Assembly (NCBI RefSeq): GCF_902459465.1
Contig: NC_047080.1
Location: 12,436,866-12,500,865 of the forward strand
Length of the DNA stretch: 64,000 nucleotides
Source: Asterias rubens
Taxonomy: Eukaryota > Echinodermata > Asteroidea > Forcipulatida > Asteriidae
Direction of reading: 5' to 3'
Shown here: positions 10,906 through 26,000 of the stretch, one piece after another
Numbering within the stretch: the stretch's first letter is position 1
Layout of the letters: the number at the start of each line of letters is the position of its first letter
Translations under genes and position numbers: made by a program
The notes under the pieces: model-generated
Told to the model about the DNA's origin: nothing
Seen by the model: the letters and a program-made list of their open reading frames with translations, nothing else
The model's database searches: none

Positions 10906-11079
10906 TTACCTTAACAAATCGATGGGCAGAGGGAAGATGATGGTTGAGTTCTTCTCAGCGGAGATGGTATTAAGTGTCTGAAGGTAGCGGAGCTGAAGAG
11001 CACTGGGTGATTCCGCAATGACGTCAGCAGCCTCCTTCAGAGCTCTTGAGGCATTTCGTTCCCCTTCGGCGGCGATGAC
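10906..11079 (-). CDS. STOM: stomatin exon 8 (terminal coding exon)
   Basis: Encodes residues 245-301, from [17 protein letters not shown] through FPLPIDLLR, then TAA at 10906-10908. This is the oligomerisation/C-terminal part of the SPFH family. The stop lies inside a perfect donor-like context (AG|gtaagc, exon edge 10910), so a spliced alternative lacking this stop cannot be excluded. Confidence 0.88.
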   Translation of the reverse strand, partial: VIAAEGERNASRALKEAADVIAESPSALQLRYLQTLNTISAEKNSTIIFPLPIDLLR

Positions 11080-14000
11080 CTGTCATGCAGAGAAAGACAG
11101 TCCAGACATTGATATCATAAAGTATTTCTCTGTTATCTAAAACATAAGTCTGACAATACTTCAGGCTCAATTCAATCTGTAATTATTTAGTCCTGCCTGG
11201 AATTATTTTCAAAAAAACGAGTAAAAGTTGTCAAACAAACAGAGTCCTTAATTGGCAGGACTCTTGATATATTTTTTGTAAAGATTTGTGCCCAGAATTG
11301 TTTTCTTTTTAATATTTACCCATAAAACAGAAACCTCATTGCTGTCTGAAAGTATTCATTTTGCGTTCTTTTTTTACAGAATAGACATTCATTTCACACC
11401 AACAAGTTTTCAAATGTCACAAATTATAAGTGCATACATGTTTTGTCTGACCCCCCCCCTCCCCACCCCCCCCCCCCCCACTACCACAGAAAAAAAAGGT
11501 TTCCTGGTTTACTTTGTTTTTGTCAATCCTACAATAAAACCAACTTTTCTGTTACTATCCAATAAGATTTTACAGACAATTTTGATTTAGTTGATACATA
11601 ATAACATTTCAGACAAAACCATTTCAGCATTAATTTGTACAGTGACTAAACTCCATATGTTTGTTATAACTGTTGGAATACTCATCAATACTAACTACCT
11701 GCCGAAGCCTAAAATAAACTAGCTTTTAGGTTCAAAATCTTCCAACTAATAATAACCAGCTGTATTCAGAAACTGATGTGGGTGTATTTTCATAAGTTCT
11801 AGCATCAACTCATCGATGTATTGGATTGATATGGCTTAAATTACGGTTAGGCCAAAACCAAAAAAGATTGTGTTTCTCGTCTACAGTAACTTAGACATTA
11901 ATCTCTGTATTACAAAACAGGGGGGATTCTACTGAAAGGGGACATCACACCGGAGACTATGACAAGTCTTTAATAAAAGCATACCCTGTGAAAGTAACAC
12001 CAGTCTAAAGACGCTTTAGTAGCATTTAATGAAGGCGCGAGTCTGCCCGGCATGAGCTTGCACGGCGTGAGCGTGGTGTCAATCTCCTATTACATTACGC
12101 TCTTCCCTAGTCACTATCCCAAGGATGCACAGTTCTGACAGGCATCTTAATGCCATCTTAAAGCGTTTGCAGATATTTCTTTAAAAGATTAGATGTAAAA
12201 CACGTTGCATTTGTATGGCAAGTTTTGAGGTCGTACAAATATGCCTAAACTTGCACAGCAGGGTGGCTCATTGTTTGTAGCTTCAACAATTCTACCTCAT
12301 TGCTTCAAGCAATACATGCACGATGAAGCAGCGGTTTCCAAACCACTTTATTTTATTCAATGTTCAAATTTATGTTTTTTCTTGGGCTGGATTGATGAAA
12401 AAGCTTATCTTCAGCACTGTGATTCAGACATGGTCATACTGATTTTGGTCTCATTATTTCATAATCAATGCTGGGGGCGGGGTTGACCTACGGCCCGAAC
12501 TGACCTTTGCCCTGGCTTCTCTGGCAGCTTCAGCCTCTGCTGCCATGGCTCGCTGGAGCTGAACAGGCAGACGAACATCCTTACTGGAGTAAAGAAGGAA
12601 AGGAAAACACAAAAAAAAGATCCATAAATCAATATTGTCATGGACATCATAAATGATTTGCATAATGGAGTCCTTTTATTATGAGGTAGGGAGCCGGTCT
12701 ATTAATTAAGGTCTTGATGCATGTACACTCGCGGACTCAATTGAGAGAAATTATACGCATTCAATTCAAGTGTTGTCATAAATTAAAATGAATAAAATGC
12801 ATTTTCTGATTTGTGCGCTGTGGCATACAGAAAGGGTAAAGGAAAAAAGAATCCAAGGGATCTACCAAGATTTGTAAACATTTATTTGGCATTCTCGACC
12901 CAAATTTTGGAAGTTGAAAAAAGGGCCGGTAAAAGGACATCAACATATTGTGATCAGTTAAAAAGCAGGGAATAATACCTTTGGCAATTACTCAATCAAT
13001 TGATGACCAAAACAAATGCTGGTAAAGAGCACTGGAGAGCTGTTGATACTATGATACATTGTTGGAAACAACCCCCTTTAAAGTAATTATGTAGTTTCAG
13101 AGAAAGAGGTTAAATTGTCTAAGAAAAGCTTTTCTCAGGCATCTGAAAGCACACAATTCTACGCAATACAAGTATTTTTCTTTCATTGTTTATTTGCAAC
13201 TTTGATGACCAATTGAGCCCAGATTTCACATGTTTGTCATTTTATTTTCAAATGTTGGGATACACCAAGTGAGGATACTGGTCTTTAAAACTACCAATAC
13301 CCTGCTTTCTAGTGAATTTATAGCTGCTTATGATTTTGAGGAGCTAATTTTAACATCGTATTGGCGTGACTAACGCTCAATACTAGATTAAGAGCTGCAG
13401 GTACATTCACCATAGCAGGTGGCTCATCACTGGTAGCTGGCGCCGGCAACCTATGCATTACAGCTGGACAGATCTAGGATACTGATGTCGTATTATTATC
13501 TAGTAAACCAACAAGACAGACAAGCCAGTTCACCCAGTTCATTGATCTCATTGATCCAAATCAGTCGCTGAAATATATACACACTCTGCCACGATGGACT
13601 GACTTAATTACAGTTCCACCATCTTGAAATTTCAACTATTGGTAGTCCCTTATAGCCTTCCTCCATGGTTTATCACAGTTCATTTCAATCCTAGGAGCCA
13701 GTCTTAAAGAAATGCCAGCAAGGACTGGATTAAAGTGTTCAGTAGGCCCAAGACACCAGCGTATCGAAGGCCCTAGCTTCCTCAAGGCCAATGATTTCAT
13801 CGCGTTGGATTTGATTACAATGTATAATATGTATTAAGGTATAGCTTGGTACAAGCTTATTCCCAAAGTCCAGAAAGACACTGTTAAAATTGAAAAGATA
13901 CATTGTGTGTGTGTTATATTCATTGTGCCATTTGATTTTTAGAACGTAACTTATAACAAAGGAATGGCATGCTTATTTGGGAAAAGAATGTTTTATGTAT

Positions 14001-17000
14001 TTCTTGCCTTTAGTATCTTACTTTTTTGGGGGGGAGGGGGGTCTTAAACAAGTTTTATTGTTTAAAGAACTTATTGTTTTTAATGTAATTGTCTCTTGAA
14101 ATTTGGGCCCGGGCCACCATCTGAGACAAATAGATGAAATTAAATGAAAACAAAAAATGAAATGAAATATAAGTTTGTATAGTCATTCCCGTCAATTATT
14201 TTCCTCCTTTTCAAATGTCTTGTCAATATTAGACTAAATAAGTAACTGACACAACCACTGAAGAGCAAACCGTCCCTAAAAACACAATCGGCATTTCAGC
14301 AACTCCATACAACCGACTATTACATCACAATTCAGCATAATGGATTATTAGTTCTTAGAAAGAATAACTAACAGTTGTCATTGTCAGATTAGTGTTGGAT
14401 CAGACCGAAATTTTCCCTTTGACGACATTTTATTCTAAGAGCGATATTCTGCATAATTGTATTTTTATATCTTGTGTTTGGCCGAAGTTTTTTTTTTAAA
14501 GAGAAAAAGTTGTTTTGCGAATCGCCTTGAGCGCCTTTTAGGCAGACTTTGGCCCTATATAAGATTACATTATTTATATTGTTATTATACATTCAGTGAG
14601 GAAGAAAGTTCACGTTGGGGGAGGAGGTGCTCACAAACCCTCCTCACTGGCAAATGACCTACCTTCTGAATCAACACACCATTCCTCCAGAAGTTTTCAT
14701 AAACCTTTATTTAAGAGATTTTACCATAATTCTTTCCCAAACATTGCAAGCAAAAGCTTGTTCAAAATGTCAAATCCCCTTCCTCCAATTCTTCTTTTTT
14801 AATTGTAATTTTAAACCATTACACCCTTTTTGTACAAACCAATTTGTTTTACTGTTTCTGACAAAAAGCAATACAATGGTTTTTACACAAGCTGTGACTA
14901 CCATAAGAATTACGAGTAAATTCTTTCGTCGATTAGTAATTACGATCCTTTCAATAAACATAAATTGGCTAATAATGAAATCAAATAAACCATTACGAGT
15001 ATGTCTTAGTAAGTGCTTTCTTTCTGGAGTGCATAATGATCCACATAGTTATGGACAGGACGCACATATATATCCATTAAGCAAAATGGTGGATGAAATG
15101 CTAGTAGAACCTTAAAGGCATGGTTATACTTGGGTAATGAAATTAAAACAAAAGATTTATATAATTTCTTGCCGAAAGCCTCCTTGCTTTTAAAGATCAA
15201 AGTTATTTCATCTGAAATAACTTACTATATTTACTGATAATAACTGATACTTTCGAAAACAATGGCATCATTTCCCTTTAAAACAAACAGTGTCTGCACT
15301 GAACTAATGCAAACACTACACTCATTGGATGTGACACACCATTCTGCAAACAACTATTCATTGACTCTGCATCACAACTTGTATGTGTTACCTTGGATAT
15401 TATACTAAACAAACACATTGCAATTAGCTTGTTATAATGTGGTCCAAAAGGTTTCTTAAGTGCATGGTACCTTCTTGGTAATTTTATTAGAAAGGCATCC
15501 GACACGTAGCTGAACTGCAATATTTTTGCTTTACTCGTTTCTTTATTAATTCTGTTGTTATTTTGTTATTTCTTAGGGCGGAATAATTTGGGTTTTTGTT
15601 TTTGCTTAATTTCTTAAATGTTTTTTATTCCAACTTTAAATTTTGTATTGTTCCTTCAAATTGTTATTTTACTCTTCATTTTTTATTCATTTTAAAGTTT
15701 GGTCTTTTGTTTATTTTGACTAGATAACTTGTACTATTATTGTGTTTTGGGTTTGTTTGTGTTTAGCAGGTTTTTTTAATAAACATGTTTGTGTGCCTGA
15801 CTTTTAACAAAATGAATCTGGTAAAATGACAGTGAGAACACTGACAGTCCAAAACCAGTGGGAATGTCGCTAGAAAAACCAATCTTCCCAACCTGAATGA
15901 CTCAAAGGCAATTTAGTTCAATTAATGTTTCACTGGATACCTGCTGTAGGTATAGTAAGTGAGAGTTCATTAATTTTATAGGCCGTCAAATTTATGTGCT
16001 TTATATGGTATGGTAGAGATCTCGTGATGCAAAAATGCTGATTGCACAAAATTCATTATGCACTTAGGACGTCTAGTTTGGGTGCAACAGGACTGAACAA
16101 AAAACGTGGTCGACTCTAATTGTATTTTGCTGACCTACTTTCTAACTAAATTACTAAACAATATTGTCGCACTTTATGATTTCTTGGAAACTGTGCACCC
16201 TTGCTTCAAACAGCTAGATTAAAAATTATGGAGGGGAGGCCACAGTTAAAACCTAATTTGAAATGCAAATGAAAAACACTAGAATTGCTCTCTGTCCCTT
16301 CCTCAGGTAAATAAACGACACTATTGTTCTCTTTCTTGTATGTTTCCTTTAAGCTTAGTAGCGCTTAATGCATTTTTAAATGCATACGTTTCCAGCCATG
16401 TACATTGTGTATTCAGAGCCACCTGACATTTGTCGTCAACCCAGCAATGTTATTATCACCGCGCTCGCAAAGAGACGCCGAGTTACAGAGAAGAAACAGA
16501 AAGCCCCAGAATATGCCTAGAGGGCACTACGCGGTGTACGCTGATATTGCAACGTGATATACCATGGGCTTTCTTGATGTTTAGACATGATGGTCGATAC
16601 ATGCTACATTGATGCCTACACTCCGATAATGGTTTAATTAAAGTGTCGGGTAACCCATTGGGGTACTGGGTAATGATAGCACCCTCCAGTGGGTGGCTAG
16701 GCGTAAGAAGGGATACAGGGTTAAGTCATGGGTTTTTACCTGAAGGGGTTACGGTTAATTTAGAGGTAACTGATGTAACTATATGCAGGACTGGGGGTGT
16801 TTTGGGTCGTGATAGCTTAGCTTACGTGTGACACACTGAGATTAAATGTTGTTTTCAGTTTAGGTTTTTTTTTGTGTGGGTTGTTACAGTATTTATCCAA
16901 TATTTAACAAAGGCAAATAAACGGGAATGACTCTTAGTTGAAGACGTTTGGTTCTCTGACCTTTTTGTTTGAAAAAGTGATGATCTTCAAGTGTTCTGGA

Positions 17001-20000
17001 CTGAAGATTATCTTAATATTGAGGATTTGGAGTTATCATCAGGTTTGAGTATCACTATCTTAAACAACCTTAGGGACATACCTCAGCTAGTTCCAGAGAG
17101 TGATTCATTATCTTAAACAACCTTAGGGACATACCTCAGCCAATTGCTCACATTAACAAACTAGCTTGAGTGAAAAGGATACCAGGTCCTGACATTTATC
17201 AGTTGGACAATCAGATTATTCACCATGAAATTCAGAATAACTAGCAAACATTTCCCCCAACATACACACAAATACTTTGTTTTCCTTGAAACCATTTTTC
17301 AAGTCAGAATCTGATTGCAAGACAAACATCTTCTTCATATCCTTCTTTTTTTCTGGGCTTAATTTTTAGGTAAATTGTTTCAAAGACTCCCAACTGTGAC
17401 AAGTAAGTACTAAAAACAATTCTAATTTTCTAAAAGCCTTGTTAAAGACTTCACGATATTATAAAAAGACTTTACTTCAGATAACTCTCCTGAGGCTTGA
17501 AATGGACCGACCCTTCCAGAACGAATGTTTTGTCGGCCAACAATAACTTCCTGTCGCTCACTGCCTCTAAGGGTTTATAATATAAACAAACATTGTTGCT
17601 GCATCTTTAAGTGTGGTACTGAACTAGCAACAAGATTTATCTGAAGGAGGTTTAGCTAGCTAGTCTGTCACAACGTGGGTATTAAAAGAGAGAGGTGTAG
17701 CAGAAAGGGGGGAAGGGGAGGTGGCAGAAATGTTCTTTTAGGGAACTCAAAATAGCTTAATTTTTGCATACTGAGACTCTGAGAACATTAGACAACACAA
17801 ATGTAAATTATATCACTTTTCTTTGTGTGTGGTAAAAATAAAAGAAATGAAATGAAATGTTTGCTTGTATGTTTCGTTATAAGTTGTTATTACAACGCTC
17901 TTTACAAGTCCGAATGCTCTTCATGTTGAAATCATTATTACTTTTGAAAGAAAACATTTCAACATATCAATTCTAGGAATCGTCTTTCTTATACCCATAC
18001 AGCGTGAATAACTCCATCCAATTGCCCCTATGTATTTCCCAGCGATAGTATTTGATGACGCGTGGTCACACGTAGGTTTGTAACGGTATACAGCATTAAG
18101 TTAGAGACCCTATAATGGTATTAGCGTCTCATACTGCCTCGGCTACAAAACAAGGTTCCCAGGGAACGATAAAAAAGCCAGCCTATAAATGATCAATCTT
18201 ATATAGAGCAGCGGCTGGGGGTCAATATGATTAAGCGCATTATGGACTCTCGAAGAAGGACAGCGTTTCAGCAGCAAGAAGATACTGCAGAGGAAAGAAG
18301 GATTGCAATTGAAGATGAGACAGGGTAGTGAGATGGCCTAGAAAACAAGATAAAGGCCTGGCATACACAAATTAGCCTGTACCGAATTCCACTTAAAGAA
18401 TTAGCTACCCCAGTCCTTGGCAATTAAAACATACCAAGCTCGCTGTAATACTTTTATATAATGGAAGTGTGTCCCTCTCCCCCGATTTAGCTATTAAGGG
18501 AACTAAAAGACAAAAAGAGGTTGTCATTATACACTTAACTGTAGCAGTTCCCTGTACAAAATTATGTGTAATGCTATGCATATTAAACTGAAATTACTAC
18601 TTTTTTATGATATAAAAAGTCCAGAAACATTCTGTCAGGGTATTACACAAGTTCAAAGCTGCACTTCCCAAACGATTTATAAGAACTCAGTCTTTAGGAA
18701 AAAAGAAAACAAAATTAATTTGATCTTCTTGGAGTAATAACTGTTTTTGGATTTATTTTTTTTCCAGTTGTGGGGGGAAAACTTCCCCGCCTTTTTTCCT
18801 TTTCTTATTCCTGATTACTTTCACTTACACTTGAAATAAGTTTCAATGCACACAAACAAAAACAGTATAAAAACATTCAAAATCTCTTCACAAAAACATC
18901 TTACGTCTCATTTGATTTGTTTTTTCTTTTTCTGGGTTAACATCTTCATCTTCGGGTACATTCTCTCAACCTTCTAGAAACCCAATCGATGGTTTTCTGA
19001 GGCCATAAATTGATCGGCTCTGACAGCCTCTAATGTGGGCTCATCAAACATGGCTTACACATCCCACCCCCGGCATGAATAATGGTACAATCCAGCATCA
19101 GTACCAGTCTTCAATAACCAAGAATGCTGACAAAAATATAGAAAATGTCCACCAAGTTTAAAAGACGCACTTCTAAATCAAAACTAGGGAATGCCTGGGT
19201 TAAAAACGCCAGAGCAGTAACTTTTTTTTGCATTTTTACCATGGGTCCTTTTGGTTGGTAAGCAGTACAACAGCTAGTTAAATTTCCCCATCTATATAGA
19301 TCCGAATACTTACATTTCCACTCGTTCAACTTTAATACCCCAAGGATCTGTTGCTTCGTCTAAACTTGACTGGAAAAAAAACACAGAAATACGAAATTTA
19401 TCATTCTACCCGAGTGAGATTTACCTCTTTTATAATCTTTCTCTTTTAATTAAAGTACGAACCTGGCTCTAAACTGAGTTTAAATTAATAAATGAGTTTA
19501 ATTTCTTTTGAGTATCTATGTATTAATAACCACAAGACAAAATGACATAAATTTAACGACATTAAATAAAATAAATAAAATCAAATTAGTTGTAGTTTGT
19601 GGCATTGTGTAGATGTTTCTCATTTTGATTGAGTTCTTGTAACAACTTCTCCCCTGGTCCAGTGAAAACTTAAGCTACAAGAGTCTCATGGATCCCCCCC
19701 CCCCCCATCCAACAAGTCTGCACAATAAATTTCTCTTTATCAGAAAGGTTTTAATGGTTTGCACATTTTCTACAAAATAATATTTGGTACAAAATTTGTT
19801 AGTACAAAATGTCTTATTGTTGACCTGGGTTATTTTTCTTAACACCATCTGGATAGTGTTGGTTCACTTAGTAAAACTAGAGTCAATCAACACGGAATGT
19901 GCTACCCATTTGTCTGCCAATTATTACTGGTCAAATTTGGGTCATGTGCAAAGCGGGGTCCCTGGCCTACCATCACCCTAAGCTACGCTCCAAACAATTT

Positions 20001-23000
20001 GCTGACAGATTGCGCAGTGGGGTAGATAGCCTGAGAAAGCATACACAGAGCATCCTTCATCAAACATCAAGCATTGAGGATGACACTAGACCAGGCTAGA
20101 GTAAAAGTCAAGAGATCATGGTTGATTCCACCTGACAACGGCCTCGCTATTGATACGCTCTTAAGTGCAAATTTGTACGCCTTTATTTACAGGGACGGAG
20201 TTCTCTTACAGCTTGATGCTGACGCAGAAGCTTACTGTTTCTTCTAAACCATACTGTGTATGTTTCTACCCTTAACTCTGGCAATTACTGATTTGACGGT
20301 ATATGGTTTTGATTTTATCGTGAAATTTTGCACTGAGATGTTTCTTCGGCCGATTCACGCGTCTGCTTGACTTAACATTTTGGAATTGAGAGGATTTTAT
20401 ACATTGTCAAATCTCGATATAATTTCAGGAAGGCAACAAAGCATGCAAATTGTAAGAGCAGTTAGAGACAGTTGGTGTGTTTTGTTATGGGTAGGCATGT
20501 TTGATAAGGAACAGAGCCTGGGTACATGTAGATCAATATGTAAAAAAACGATGGGCATTTGAAAGGGCAAATATATTTCATTTCTACAATTTTTGTATGA
20601 TAAAACTATAAAATAACGTGTGAAACATTCATGTACAGTAAATGCTGAATTTTTCACATACGCAGATCTGGACTCTGGTCAGTTCTGGACTCTGGTCCTT
20701 TTGAAGGATAAAGAATGGGGAACAGTTTATAATAGTCAGCCTTTTTTTAATTTGCTGAGAGGTAGCTGTTTGAGTTTGCAAAACGCCACTGAGACAACTC
20801 AATCTTATTAAAACATTCCAGGCATGAAGTTTATCCACCAAATATTCTCGTAGTATTCTCATTATCTTCTGATTTATCAATAGTCAATGACAGACAATTA
20901 ACATCAAAAGATGATTGTGGTTTAAAACAAATAACCCAAAACTACAAAGGCCCCTCCAGTTAGGCCGACGTCAGTGCTGAGCTGACACAACACTGACAAC
21001 AATCTCACAGCATGATTGTATTTTAAAACAAATAATACATAACTACACAGGCCCCCCCCCCCTTCCTTGGGTCATGCTGACGTTCCAAGGTAATCCAGCT
21101 GCCCTTCTTCCCCATCAGCGCCCTTCCGCCCTTCCTGCCTGAGTCGCCAACGGGCATGCCCTGACAGCAGACAATGTCACAGGATGGTTGCTCTATGCAC
21201 ACTTCCAACTAGCGGACAATTTAGGATCGATTGGAGAATGCAAAATGCTTCGTTTAAATTGCTTGAGCTGTGATGCAGCTTATCTTGGCAACTCTCAAGA
21301 CAGAATCTAAATTATCTCACAGTGTTATTTAATCACATCTCGCACGCACATCTTAAAGAGAGAGAGAGTGCACATGTTTGTTCTTTGAGGAGTGAACTTA
21401 TGTTCATCCTCTATCAGTAAATGCACCGTGAACCAACCTTTGAAAATTGGTCGGTCGTGTTGCAAAACATGAAACACTTTTCAGTTTAATTATACATCAA
21501 CCAAAATATGATAAAAATCCTCTGAATAAATCATAATGTTCCAAGAGCACAATGAAGAGTGAAAAGGGGAAGGGGGGTTGTATCTTCCAATGTTACGTCC
21601 TCCAATTTAAATGAAATATTTTGTTTCTGGAGGATTGATAGAATCAAGAAAGTTATAGAAGCTTTCATTTAAAGTAATGCACACACAAATCCATCAATGA
21701 ACTAGCTAGTAGCTAATTAAAAACTGAAAAATTAGTTATTGTCCGCATCAAGTTCTAAGCTACCATTTAAAGTAATGCACAAAAATTCACCAACGATAAG
21801 AAGTAGTTAATTGAAAACTTAAAATGTAATTATTGTTGGGATGCCAACATTATGTACAAAACAATTTTGTATGCCACTTTTTTGTGGACATTTTCAGTGG
21901 CATATTTTTTTTTTTTGGGGGGGGGGGGATTTTTTCTTCTTTACCTCAAGTGTGAACCAATATGTATTGGGGAAAAATTGTCCAAAAGTAGACTTGAACA
22001 CTGGGGTAATCCAGAAACAACACCCAAATCATTCCTTTAAGTTTGGTGAAATAAAGTATTAAATACTTATCATGTTTGTTCCGAAGGTTGGTGCGACGAC
22101 ACTTTGGCTGGACTTGAAATATAATCTCTTACCGACCATGGGGGAAAAGGCCGCCAAAGCCAGGGGTCTCAGTAAGAAGTGAGGGGATAGATAGTTCATT
22201 TTTTGAAGGATTTTAACACTTTGTTATTTACGATGATTTTCTGCCTCTGAATGCCCTTGTTGCAACCTCCACATAGTCCTTCATGTCAAACAGAAGTGTT
22301 GCATCATCAAGAAATTGTGTAGGTCAGGGAAAATAACACGTTGTTGGAGACTACGTAAATATCATTCCGATAAACGGAAATATCATATAGATTATAGACG
22401 CTGGGAGTAGGCACACTTGGTGTATTGCGTTTGTTCCACAACATTGAGGCAATCATCACGTTGTCATGGACATCAACACAAGCATGGAACATTATTTTCT
22501 TAATAATAAGGGGTCACTCAGAATTAATTGTCCACTGTTTCATTTAGGGTGTTTGGTTCCTACCCCCTCCTCCCCAAAATCAACCCAGAATTTGCACTTT
22601 GCTTCTTAAATGTGACCCACTAGTTTGCTGAAACAAAGACTGCCCTTATGAAAGATACAGATTTTCCCTGTAAATCAAGTACGTGTAGCAAATTTGCAAT
22701 AGCATTTTGTCAGCGCAAAATGTTTTGTCTTGAGCTTCAATACACATACAATACAGAATTACAATACATGTAGTGGTGTGATATAATATAAAATAAAATC
22801 CTAACCATGCAGTGTGGCAGTGCTCTGCAAGACATGTATTATTGCATTAGTTCTCAATAAATTGATATTAATATGTAGACATTGTGACAAGACGAGTGTG
22901 TGCCCTTTACAAGGGACGAGTGTGGATTATTCCATTGCATTTTTTATTTATGAAAATTGTGTATAAGCCTAGGTAACACATGCAATCAGAATGCTGGGTG

Positions 23001-26000
23001 AACTACCCCATCAATGCTTAATATTGGGGTGGTGGTGGTGGGGGGAGAGGGTGGGGGCAGGTACATGCCCCAGTCACCTGTCTATAAGCCACTCAGGGGT
23101 GTGGGTTAATGCTAAGAGGGGGTGGGTTAAAGGACAAGAGACAGTTTAGCTGGTAACTCACCTGCATAAAGTGGCTAATGCCTTCTCGGTCTGATAAAAT
23201 CTCTGCTAGGTTCTTGGTACCCAGCACGTTGCGCAGCGTGGTCTGGGCCAGGAGGCGTGTGGATGCGTTGGCGTTTTCAACGTTGGCAATAGAAATGGTT
23301 GCATTCTGGACACGGTAGTAGACCACTGCATCCACTGATACAGTTACACTGTCTCTCGTCAACACCTAATCAGTAGAAAATAAGCAGTCAACAGTCCTGA
23401 TTTTGCTTCAAATGCAACAACTTTTTAAGCAATTTGATTAGTTTTATCTTGAGGGTCTAAAACCTGAAGTTTGCAATAAGTGAAAACATAAAAAAAAAAT
23501 CCCCAATCTTGTCGTGTAACTCCGCTGAACCGAAACTTTCATTTTACATCCATGTATTTGTTTGGTTATATAAAGTGAGGGTACAATTGATATTGACAAT
23601 GACCAATCTTCCAATCTTAGCCAAGTAGTTTTTTAAACTGAATTCTTTTTGGAGATACTCAATGGAGAACACACTGATTAGCCCTACCTCTTGTGGAGGA
23701 ACATCGAAGGAGACTGTTCTTAGGTCAACCTTGGTGTAGCTTTCAATGCATGGGAGAATGAAGAATATACCTGCAAATATACAACACCAAAATGGTAAAA
23801 GAAAACATCTATGCACCAGCTTCAAGATTATTCATAAAGATTTTATACCCAAACTTCTACCCACCCCTCCCCCAATGTACAAATTAAATTTTGGATTTGC
23901 ACACACTTTAAAACAGAGGACTACAAAAAGAGGTATCCATTTTCAAGACCCAGAACTTTCTGCCCCCTCTTTAAAATGTAACCGTCCTGTGCAGCAAGAA
24001 GAGGCAACATCTTTACATTATATGAACAACAACTCATTGTCTCAACAACAACTGTCAAGCTACTCAGCCAATTTTTGTTCTCTAAAACATTCTCAAAAAT
24101 AGCTAATGACCTGGCGTTTTGACTCAAGCAGAGTTTTTCTCAAAGGCTAAACAAAATTGGTACAGCTAATTCTATTTTCTAACAAATATTTACACACTAC
24201 GTCTATCTGCCGTCTCAACTCCCAACACAGTGCTAGTATTATTTTTATTCATAAAATAACAAATAGTATAAAATTTGTCAACAACATCTGTTTTGAATAT
24301 CTTGTCAGCCCCTCCTTCTTTATGTCTGTCGTGTCCCTGTCAAACATATTACACATAATTGCATATATCTGTCTCATTAGACTGAAATTGCTTGTGACTA
24401 GCATCTGGAATGTTTGAAGGGGTGATACGATGTTAGACTGGTAGGTCTCTGTGGTATAGTTAAGACATTCAGCTTGTAACTGAATATTCCTTGAGGGGAA
24501 GTGAACATTTTTCAACTAAAAGCTTCCTTAGTAAACAAATTGGAGCTGGTTTCAATCTTTAAAACACGGTTGTTTGTTTGGAGCCATCAATCTTCTTTGT
24601 TGTCCCTTGTAAATAAAGAGCATTTTGCAACACTTTTTGTGTTCACAATCACACCCCTTTTGAATTTGTCGTGAACACTGTTGCTTGGCACTAGTTTTTT
24701 ATTATTTTGTTTTCTATTTTATATACTTGGTATTTCTTGAATCGCTTGTGACTATATACCCTTCCTTTAAACAAGACTGCATCCAGAAAGACTTTAATTT
24801 GGCCTCCTGTGATGCAGGAGACTAGGATCTTAATTAAGAGACTGGTTCAAACTCATCTTCAGTTCTATAATAACTACAACTCCTTGGAGGGCTGGCTCTA
24901 AGGAGGATACACAAGGTCCAATTCATTCAAGTTTTGTGATGCACTCATTTTCCAATAGATAGAGTTATGATGAAAACAGGCAAAAGTTACAAGTCTCCAA
25001 CCTCACATCAAAATGTCACATGTCTTTGACACGTTTTCATACAAAAACAAATGGGTGTGCAATAATACTTAGTCTGTATGTACAATAAAACACAGGGGAA
25101 GTTGTTGTAATAGTCAAGGATAGATTCTTTTCGGAAGTATTTTGACAGTTTTTTGTTGTTTTCTCAGCAAGTAGACACTGTATTCAGATGCAACTTTCAT
25201 AGGAGCCTTTACAGTATTTTTATTCATGGATTCAATCCTATAAATCAGATTGAGGTTGTCCAAACTATCTAATAACCCGCACCTTTAACTACATCTACAA
25301 GTACATTCATCATGGAGGTACGTTACTCCCTGATGGATTCTACATTGCTTCAATGGTGATTCGGTTTATATTACAAACGCTATCCTAGTGTTTTATTGGT
25401 TTCCCTGTCATGACTTATTTTGACGGCACGGCATGGATCACTTTTCTTCCTAGTAACGAGGTTTGGAGATAGAGGTGTCCGTTACAAATTATGTGAGGGA
25501 TTTCTTTTATTTCAGGATTGATTTCTGGAATATTTGACTTGTTACAAATCAGTAAACAGTGATGGCTATATTGGTCATATCTGGCAACAATGTAAGTTAT
25601 TTTGAAAAGTTCATGGTCTGATATTTGTACAAAGTTAGAGGAGGGAAGTAAGAAGCATAAAGTATGTCCTTTATGCAGGGCATAAATTTGGAGGAAAAAT
25701 ACAGAGGATTGTTGCTCAAACTTTTACTGGAGCAAATTTCTTTTTTTTCACAAGATCATAGAATTGAAATAAAATGTTATCGGACTCAAAAGTCAAGATT
25801 ATAAACTGTAATGTCCTACAATTGGTCTTTCTTCAAAAAAAGTGGTATTTGCTTAAACTGTTATTATCAGTGGAGCTCAATGCAATTACTTGATCTGGTC
25901 TGTCCACACAAATAGGGCCATATGGTGTTACAAAAATTTTCCAAAACGATGACATGCCAACCCCCCCCCCCCAAGCTAACGCTGCCTAGTAAAGACTGTG

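Larger units (their letters stand above)
12584..19313. other. stomatin intron 6
   Basis: 6.7 kb. It holds a MITE copy (12975-13307), a G-rich run near 14028-14040, a gcgcctt...ttattata tail near 14525-14590 that resembles a non-LTR retrotransposon 3' end, a T-rich stretch (15520-15780) and a 53-bp duplication (17056-17140). ORFs here, including one of 166 codons from 14615, have AT-driven composition and no domain. Confidence 0.55.

Noticed and set aside
14615-15115. 166-codon ORF in stomatin intron 6
   Set aside because: AT-driven composition, no domain, flanked by no splice logic, inside a known intron.
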